Of a stretch of 64,000 nt of DNA, positions 59,001 to 64,000 are shown piece after piece (positions within the stretch are counted from its first letter, which is position 1; each line of letters starts with the position of its first letter). The DNA comes from Nocardioides kongjuensis. GTDB taxonomy: Bacteria > Actinomycetota > Actinomycetes > Propionibacteriales > Nocardioidaceae. The notes under the pieces were generated by a model. The model ran no database searches, was not told the origin of the DNA, and worked only from the letters and a program-made list of their open reading frames with translations. A program made the position numbers and the translations under genes. The stretch is from contig NZ_JACCBF010000001.1 of assembly GCF_013409625.1 (NCBI RefSeq), forward strand, positions 3,909,001-3,973,000, written 5' to 3'.

Positions 59001-59203
59001 CGCCTCGTCGCACTAGTCTGGCGCCGACCTCGGCCCCGCCGGCGGACCCGTCCGACGTCGACCGAGGCCAGCACTGCTCCCTGCTGTCCGGAACCGCCTC
59101 CTGCCGAGACCACCGCGGTCTCGTGCTCGATGCTCCTGCGTGGCGAGCCGTGGCCAACGGACCCGGTCGAGACGCCGGCGCACGCCGAACGAGGAGCAGC
59201 GAC

Positions 59204-60415
59204 ATGCAGAGCGTGGAAGCACCCCCGACCGGGCGGCACCGCCTTCGGTTCCGCCGGGGCCACACCGCCGTCGTCACCGTCGTCGCAGCACTCGCCGTGG
59301 GCCTGCTGGCGCTGCCGGCGACCCCTGTTGCCGGCGTGCCCGGCGCGGCATCGGCCGAGAGCAGCTCGGGCGCCGGCCCCGTGCTGAAGCGTCCCTCGCA
59401 CGACGGCACCTCCGTGACCTTCCGCGGACGGGCGCGGCCCCGCACCGCCGTACGCCTCCAGGTCCGCGCCACCGGGCGGTGGACGACCGTCGCGGCCGGT
59501 CGGTCCTCGGCCTCCGGACGGTTCTCGATCACCCTGCCCGCACCTCGTCGCTCGCGCGTGTTCCGCGCCGTCGCGTCGGGCCGGGCGAGCCAGACCCGAC
59601 GCGTCCGCCGCGCCTCCCTCCCGACGCCGTCGGCGCCCGCCGACGCCTGCGGGCCACGCCCGCAACGCGCCGACGGCTCGTACCTCTCCTGCAGCTTCCA
59701 CGACGACTTCGACGGCACCACCCTGGACCGGACCCACTGGACGGCGCAGGACACCTCGCAGACCGGCGTGTTCACCGGGCAGGGCGGGTGCTACCGCGAC
59801 AACCCGCGGACCATCCGCGTCGAGGACGGGGCGCTGCACCTGACCGCGACCATCCACCCACGGATGTTCCTGTGCCACAGCTCCCTCGCATCGTTCCCCA
59901 CCCGCTCCGAGGTCGCGACCGTCACGACCGCGTCGCGGTTCACGCAGACCTACGGCCGGTTCTCCGCCCGGATGCGGTTCTCGGCCGCCACCGGCGGCCA
60001 CGCGGCGTTCTGGCTCTCCCCCGAGGAGCACGCCTACGGCAAGTGGCCGCTCTCGGGGGAGATCGACGTGGCCGAGTGGTTCGGCAACGACCCGACCCAC
60101 GTCTACCCGTCGGTCCACTACGTCGGCGAGGGCAGGCAGGAGAGCACCGGACGCGACTGCCCCGAGCCCGGTGCGACCACCGGCTTCCACACCTACACCG
60201 TCGAGTGGACGCCGAGCGTGATGAGCTTCTTCTACGACGACCGGTTCTGCTGGTCCCACAGCTGGACGCCGACCAACGTCCGCGCACCGGCGCCCTTCGA
60301 CAGGCCGTTCAACCTGGTGCTCGCGCAGATCTGGGGATCCGGTTGGGCCGCGCGCAGGCTGTCGTCGCCGACGACCTCGACCCTCGACGTCGACTGGGTC
60401 CGCGTCTGGCAGTGA
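59204..60415 (+). CDS. Secreted GH16 family glucanase (first of tandem pair)
   Basis: A 403-residue secreted enzyme. The signal peptide has a basic n-region (RHRLRFRRGH) and a core VVTVVAALAVGLLALPA. An extra domain of about 90 residues follows (SVTFRGRARPRTAVRLQVRATGRWTTVAAGR, a beta-rich segment absent from its neighbour). The GH16 jelly roll spans about 150-403, with the catalytic motif GEIDVAEWFG (nucleophile E286, acid/base E291, D288 between). Family members cut beta-1,3(-1,4)-glucans or galactans. Several cysteines are conserved with the second copy. GAGGAG at 59191-59196 selects the ATG. Confidence 0.9.
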   Translation: MQSVEAPPTGRHRLRFRRGHTAVVTVVAALAVGLLALPATPVAGVPGAASAESSSGAGPVLKRPSHDGTSVTFRGRARPRTAVRLQVRATGRWTTVAAGRSSASGRFSITLPAPRRSRVFRAVASGRASQTRRVRRASLPTPSAPADACGPRPQRADGSYLSCSFHDDFDGTTLDRTHWTAQDTSQTGVFTGQGGCYRDNPRTIRVEDGALHLTATIHPRMFLCHSSLASFPTRSEVATVTTASRFTQTYGRFSARMRFSAATGGHAAFWLSPEEHAYGKWPLSGEIDVAEWFGNDPTHVYPSVHYVGEGRQESTGRDCPEPGATTGFHTYTVEWTPSVMSFFYDDRFCWSHSWTPTNVRAPAPFDRPFNLVLAQIWGSGWAARRLSSPTTSTLDVDWVRVWQ

Positions 60416-60429
60416 CCTGACCCCGGCTC

Positions 60430-60449
60430 CCGCGGGTCCGGGCCCGCGG
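60430..60449 (+). terminator. Candidate terminator between the GH16 genes
   Basis: CCGCGGG (60430-60436) pairs perfectly with CCCGCGG (60443-60449) 15 bases after the first GH16 stop. There is no T-run. Confidence 0.45.
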
Positions 60450-60505
60450 ATTCCCCAATCCTTGGGAAATGAACGGTCGGCCCGGATCGGCCGATCCGCT
60501 CGCCC

Positions 60506-60511
60506 CTAGCC
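60506..60511 (+). promoter_or_regulatory. -10 box for the second GH16 gene
   Basis: TAGCCT lies 57 bases before the ATG at 60569, in a gap that also holds a hairpin. This implies the second copy has its own promoter and a leader with a GAGGAGAGG ribosome site. Confidence 0.4.
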
Positions 60512-60568
60512 TGAGATCACTCTCGGTGCCCGACCCCCCTCACCTTCACAGCTCCCGAGGAGAGGGTC

Positions 60569-61507
60569 ATGAGCAGCATGGGGAAGTACGTCGGCGCGCG
60601 CCGGATCGGCGCCGTGGTGGCACTGGCAGCACTCGCAGCGAGCCTGCAGCTGGCACCCGCAGCACCTGCCGCCCCGGCCCGGGCTCAGGGCACGGGCGAG
60701 GCGAGCGCCGTGAGCCGGCTGGTCGACCCGGTCGACGCCTGCGGCACCCGACCGCAGCGTCCCGACGGGTCGTACTTCTCCTGCAGCTTCCACGACGAGT
60801 TCGACGGCACCGCCCTGGACCGGACCCGCTGGATGGCGCAGGACACCGCGCTCACCGGGGTGTTCACCGGCCAGGGCGGCTGCTACCGCGACAACAGGCG
60901 GACCATCAGCGTCGGCGGCGGCACACTGCGGCTGACCGCGACCATCCTCGACCAGGTGTTCGTGTGCCAGAGCCCCTATGCGCCGTTCCCGACGAGCTCG
61001 GAGGTGTCGACGGTCGCGACCATCTCCCGGTTCACCCAGGCCTACGGACGCTTCTCGGCACGCGTGCGCTTCTCGGCCGCCACCGGAGGTCACGCGGCGT
61101 TCTGGCTCTACCCCCAGGTGCAGACCTACGGCCGGTGGCCGCTCTCCGGTGAGGTCGACATCGCCGAGTGGATGGGCAACGACCCGAGCCACGTGTACCC
61201 GTCGCTCCACTACTTCGGCGAGGACAGGTCGAGGAGCACCGGCCGCACCTGTCCCGGCCCGGCCGCCAGCACCGGCTTCCACACCTACACTCTCGACTGG
61301 ACACCGACGGTCATGAGGTTCACCTACGACGACCAGCTCTGCTGGTCCCACTCCTGGACGCCGACGAACGTCCGTCCGCCGGCGCCGTTCGACAAGCCGT
61401 TCTACGTCGTCCTGACCCAGATCTGGGGCACCGGCTCGGCCGCCCGTACGTCCACGTCGCCGAAGACGGCGAGCATGGACGTCGACTGGGTCCGGGCCTG
61501 GAGCTGA
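60569..61507 (+). CDS. Secreted GH16 family glucanase (second of tandem pair)
   Basis: A 312-residue secreted enzyme with signal MSSMGKYVGARRIGAVVALAALAASLQLAPAAPAAPARA, followed almost directly by the GH16 domain. The catalytic motif is GEVDIAEWMG (E195, D197, E200). Long stretches match the preceding gene, such as TGVFTGQGGCYRDN, RFSAATGGHAAFWL and CWSHSWTPTNVR, so the two arose by duplication. This copy lacks the first copy's extra N-terminal domain. GAGGAGAGG precedes the ATG. Substrate as for the neighbour: a beta-glucan or related polysaccharide. Confidence 0.9.
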   Translation: MSSMGKYVGARRIGAVVALAALAASLQLAPAAPAAPARAQGTGEASAVSRLVDPVDACGTRPQRPDGSYFSCSFHDEFDGTALDRTRWMAQDTALTGVFTGQGGCYRDNRRTISVGGGTLRLTATILDQVFVCQSPYAPFPTSSEVSTVATISRFTQAYGRFSARVRFSAATGGHAAFWLYPQVQTYGRWPLSGEVDIAEWMGNDPSHVYPSLHYFGEDRSRSTGRTCPGPAASTGFHTYTLDWTPTVMRFTYDDQLCWSHSWTPTNVRPPAPFDKPFYVVLTQIWGTGSAARTSTSPKTASMDVDWVRAWS

Positions 61508-61517
61508 CCGGCGGCCC

Positions 61518-62390
61518 TCAGCCGAGCTCGTAGTCGACGACCACGGGCGCGTGGTCGCTGAGCCGAACGCCGGCGTGCTCGCGGTCCACGACCGCGGACA
61601 CGGCGCAACGAGCCAGCGCCGGCGTCGCGAGGTGGTAGTCGATGCGCCAGCCGGCGTCCTTGGCATAGGCCTGGCCGAGCCAGCTCCACCAGGAGTACGG
61701 ACCCTCGACGTCCGGGTGCAGCCGGCGCACGACGTCGACCAGGGTGCGGGGCGAGAGCTGCGCGTCGAGCCAGGCGCGCTCCTCGGGCAGGAATCCCTCG
61801 GTCTGGTTGCTGCGCCGCCAGTTCGCGACGTCGGCCCTGGCGCGCGCGATGTTGAGGTCGCCGGTGAGCAGGAACTCCCGCCCCTGGGCGGCTGCGGCCT
61901 TGCGGGAGGAGGCGAGGTGGCGGGCGAAGCCGGCCATGAACGCCATCTTGCGGTCGTACTTCGCCCCGCCGTCCGGCGCCTCCCGCATCCGCCGGGGGTC
62001 CTGCAGGTGCGCCGGGAGACCGCCCTTGGGCAGGTAGAGGCTGGCCACGGTCAGCGGTACGTCGGCCAGGTCGACCTCGACGTACCGGCCCTCGTTGGCG
62101 TGCGTGCGCAGCGCCCGCGGGAGGGGACGGTCGGGGTCGGGGACCGACCAGGTCCGCACCGCGGCGGCGGGCTCGCGGGTCAGCACCGCGACCCCGTTGC
62201 GCCCGGCGAGCTCGCCGGCGTCGTACGCCACCGCGTAGTCGCCGAACGCCTTCTCCGGCAGCGCGTCGACCGGGCAGCGCACCTCCTGCAGGGTGACGAC
62301 GTCGCAGCCGCGCATCGCGAGCCAGTCGCCGAAGCCGCGACGGTGGGCGGCACGGATGCCGTTGATGTTGGCGGTGGCGACTCTCAGCAC
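61518..62390 (-). CDS. xthA: Exodeoxyribonuclease III
   Basis: A 290-residue endonuclease/exonuclease/phosphatase-fold enzyme that removes 3' blocks and nicks abasic sites in base excision repair. Motifs in order are VATANINGIRAAHRRGF, TLQEVRC (metal Glu), LTGDLNIARARADV (GDxN), GWRIDYHLATPAL and LSDHAPVVVDYEL (SDH). The length is normal. GTG 62390 lies 7 bases after TAACGT and lacks a ribosome site. The TAA of that box is the stop codon of the upstream epimerase gene. Confidence 0.92.
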   Translation of the reverse strand: MLRVATANINGIRAAHRRGFGDWLAMRGCDVVTLQEVRCPVDALPEKAFGDYAVAYDAGELAGRNGVAVLTREPAAAVRTWSVPDPDRPLPRALRTHANEGRYVEVDLADVPLTVASLYLPKGGLPAHLQDPRRMREAPDGGAKYDRKMAFMAGFARHLASSRKAAAAQGREFLLTGDLNIARARADVANWRRSNQTEGFLPEERAWLDAQLSPRTLVDVVRRLHPDVEGPYSWWSWLGQAYAKDAGWRIDYHLATPALARCAVSAVVDREHAGVRLSDHAPVVVDYELG

Positions 62391-62397
62391 CGGCGCG

Positions 62398-62403
62398 ACG
62401 TTA
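62398..62403 (-). promoter_or_regulatory. -10 box for leaderless exonuclease III gene
   Basis: On the minus strand TAACGT lies 7 bases before the GTG at 62390. Its first three bases are the stop codon of the preceding gene. Confidence 0.4.
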
Positions 62404-63369
62404 GCGAGCCCGCCACCGGGCCAGGAGGTCGGCCTCCTGCTCGGTCGTGATCCCCGTGATCCGCGCCGCAGGGTCGGCGTCCAGCCAGGCCCGGGTCTCG
62501 CGGGTCGTGGCGCCGACCGGACGCGGCTGCAGGCCGGCCGCCAGGGCGGGGGTGGCGTCGTGGGCCAGCATGCCGTCATACGCCGGCCGCGGGAGCCAGA
62601 GCGGGATGCTGTCGGGTCCCGACCACGGCTCGACGCCCTCTGCCTCGAGGAACGCCTGGTCGACCCAGACCAGGTCGGCGTCGGGCAGGGCCTCCCCGAG
62701 GAGGTCGGCGATCGGCTGCGCGGGGCCGACGGCGTCGTACGTCCCGCCGGCGCGGTCCTCGGCGAGGGTGACGACCCAGGCGGCGAGGTCGCGGACGTCG
62801 ATCACCTGCACGAGGTCCCGCGGGTCGCCGGGGGCGAGCACCTCGCCGGTCGAGGCGGACCGGCGGGCCCAGTACGCGAACCGCCCGCTGGGGTCGCCCG
62901 GCCCCACGATCAGGCCGGGCCGGACGACGGCGGCCTTCGGGTCGGTCGCCAGGACGAGCTGCTCGCAGGCGACCTTCATCCCGCCGTAGTCCTCGACGCT
63001 GGCCATCGGGTCCCGGTCCTCGGCGATCGCGTCCCTGAGCCGCCCCTGCCCGGGCCCCGCGGGGTCCGCGTCGTCGGCGTAGACCGAGATGGTGGACACG
63101 AACACCCAGTGCGCGTCGGGCAGGGCGGCCAGGGCCCGTCGCACGTGGGACGGCGTGCGCGCCACGTCGACCACGGCGTCGTACGGATCACCGTCCGTGA
63201 GCTGGTCGGGCGCCGGGTCGTCCCGGTCCCACCGCACGGCGCTCACGCCCGATGGCACGGTGCCGGACTGCCCCCGGTTGGCGCACACGACGTCGTGCCC
63301 GCGGCGCACCGCCTCGGACGCGACCGCGCGGGACAGGAACTGGGTGCCGCCGAGAACCAGGAGCCTCAT
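62401..63369 (-). CDS. NAD-dependent epimerase/dehydratase family protein
   Basis: An extended SDR of 322 residues. The Rossmann opening is MRLLVLGGTQFLSRAVASEAVRRGHDVVCANRG (GGTxFLxR variant of GxxGxxG), and the active-site tyrosine and lysine are in YGGMKVACEQ (YxxxK) near residue 125. VVRPGLIVGPGDPSGRFAYW is the usual substrate-domain border. The GGTQFLSR form is common in a subgroup annotated as reductases or RNA-binding SDRs, so a sugar epimerase activity is uncertain. No pathway neighbours are visible. Confidence 0.85.
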   Translation of the reverse strand: MRLLVLGGTQFLSRAVASEAVRRGHDVVCANRGQSGTVPSGVSAVRWDRDDPAPDQLTDGDPYDAVVDVARTPSHVRRALAALPDAHWVFVSTISVYADDADPAGPGQGRLRDAIAEDRDPMASVEDYGGMKVACEQLVLATDPKAAVVRPGLIVGPGDPSGRFAYWARRSASTGEVLAPGDPRDLVQVIDVRDLAAWVVTLAEDRAGGTYDAVGPAQPIADLLGEALPDADLVWVDQAFLEAEGVEPWSGPDSIPLWLPRPAYDGMLAHDATPALAAGLQPRPVGATTRETRAWLDADPAARITGITTEQEADLLARWRAR

Positions 63370-63406
63370 CCCGACAGCATGCCCTGCCGGTGGCTGGACC
63401 TGCCCC

Positions 63407-63964
63407 TCAGATGAACTGGGTCGGGTCGAACTCGTCGATCGGGATGATCCGCACGCGCGGCAGGCGCTCGTTGAACGCGTTGACGTCGTACTCCAGGTCG
63501 AAGAAGTCGAGGCCGCGCGAGGTGAGCTGCGCGAAGGCGCTGTTGCGGAACTCGGTGAACCCGACCAGCCCGACCCGGCGCCCGTCGAGCACGTTCTCGA
63601 CCTGCTCGACGAAGTCGCCGTCGTTGCTGACCAGGACGACGTCGGCGTCACGGCTCTTGAGCTCCTCCAGCGTGCGCTGGATGGCGATGTCGACGACCTT
63701 CTGGTTCGCGCCGCCCGACAGCGGGATCGGCCGGTAGCCGATCGCCAGCAGCGCCTGCACGAACGACATCGGCAGCTCGCTGTTGGCGGCCAGGAAGAAC
63801 AGCCCGTTCGTCGGCTGCCCCCACTGCCGCTCCACGAACTGCAGCAGCCGCTCCCACCGCGGCCGCTCCTCGGGCCGGGGCCGCCGGCCGAGGATCGACG
63901 TACCGAGGGTGGCGTCGATGTTCTCCCCGTCCACCAGGACGTGGGTGGTCCGCGCGGTCTCCAT
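63407..63964 (-). CDS. NYN-domain (LabA/DUF88-like) putative ribonuclease
   Basis: A 185-residue PIN-like protein. The acidic catalytic residues are in THVLVDGENIDATLG (near 10-16), QKVVDIAIQRTLEEL and VVLVSNDGDFVEQVENVLDGRRVGLVGF (the NDGDF element typical of NYN domains). Members are metal-dependent RNases or RNA-processing factors. The ATG at 63964 lies 6 bases after TAGCCT and so is probably leaderless. The C-terminal 30 residues (RLPRVRIIPIDEFDPTQFI) are an extension of unknown role. Confidence 0.88.
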   Translation of the reverse strand: METARTTHVLVDGENIDATLGTSILGRRPRPEERPRWERLLQFVERQWGQPTNGLFFLAANSELPMSFVQALLAIGYRPIPLSGGANQKVVDIAIQRTLEELKSRDADVVLVSNDGDFVEQVENVLDGRRVGLVGFTEFRNSAFAQLTSRGLDFFDLEYDVNAFNERLPRVRIIPIDEFDPTQFI

Positions 63965-63970
63965 GGGAGG

Positions 63971-63976
63971 AGGCTA
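63971..63976 (-). promoter_or_regulatory. -10 box for leaderless NYN gene
   Basis: On the minus strand TAGCCT lies 6 bases before the ATG at 63964. Confidence 0.5.
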
Positions 63977-64000
63977 GCCGGGCAGCAGGCCAGGTGGGGC

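Overview
The window is chromosomal DNA of a high-GC actinobacterium. Gene content and style (many GTG starts, a SigE-family sigma factor, PucR, DinB/DUF664, an AtsA/AtsD-sized arylsulfatase, two P450s, leaderless genes with TAGCCT-like -10 boxes) fit Nocardioides or a close relative in the Propionibacteriales. This placement is an inference from style and gene families, not from a marker gene. I see no rRNA, tRNA, CRISPR array, phage genes or transposase. No stretch longer than 300 bases lacks a gene.

Layout. 1-6.4 kb: start of a secreted protein, a SigE-family sigma factor with a membrane-anchored partner, and a PucR regulator divergent from an mmsA/class III aminotransferase pair (probably beta-alanine or a related omega-amino acid). 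6.4-9.5 kb: a five-copy 20-bp repeat cluster, a PadR regulator and an M3 peptidase. 9.6-13.1 kb: a SipW-type signal peptidase with two apparent substrates (a TasA/camelysin-like protein and a four-repeat Ig-like surface protein). 13.3-17.3 kb: an OmpR-type two-component pair, an ECF42-type sigma factor with its DGPF/YciI partner, and DUF1905. 17.4-20.5 kb: a sugar aminotransferase/acyltransferase pair and an MFS exporter. 20.5-25.6 kb (minus strand): a tight four-gene operon of APC amino acid permease, orphan glutamate-type binding lipoprotein, cNMP/CBS/DUF294 signalling protein and metallophosphatase. 25.7-31 kb: MFS transporter, DUF2231-like protein, nitronate monooxygenase, glycosyltransferase, methyltransferase and DinB.

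31.2-42.0 kb is the most coherent block. A TauD/AtsK-type dioxygenase is divergent from a ROK regulator, which is followed by a complete Dpp-type ABC importer, a true formylglycine-generating enzyme (both active-site cysteines present) and an arylsulfatase carrying the CSPTR maturation motif. Together these look like a self-contained locus that imports and desulfurises an organosulfur compound and matures its own sulfatase. A large imperfect hairpin repeat lies between maturase and sulfatase.

42-51.3 kb: TetR/P450 pair with dyads over the P450 start, Dps, a 731-residue secreted multi-repeat protein divergent from a large LuxR (LAL) regulator, truncated haemoglobin and a second P450. 51.3-54.6 kb: beta-phosphoglucomutase/GH65 phosphorylase pair. 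54.6-58.9 kb: a NarL-type two-component system, a degenerate phosphotransferase-fold protein and an MFS transporter. 59.2-61.5 kb: tandem secreted GH16 glucanases. 61.5-64 kb: exonuclease III, an NAD-dependent epimerase and a NYN-domain protein.

Themes: secreted and surface proteins, several regulator/target pairs with visible dyads, many leaderless starts, and convergent genes whose 3' ends overlap.
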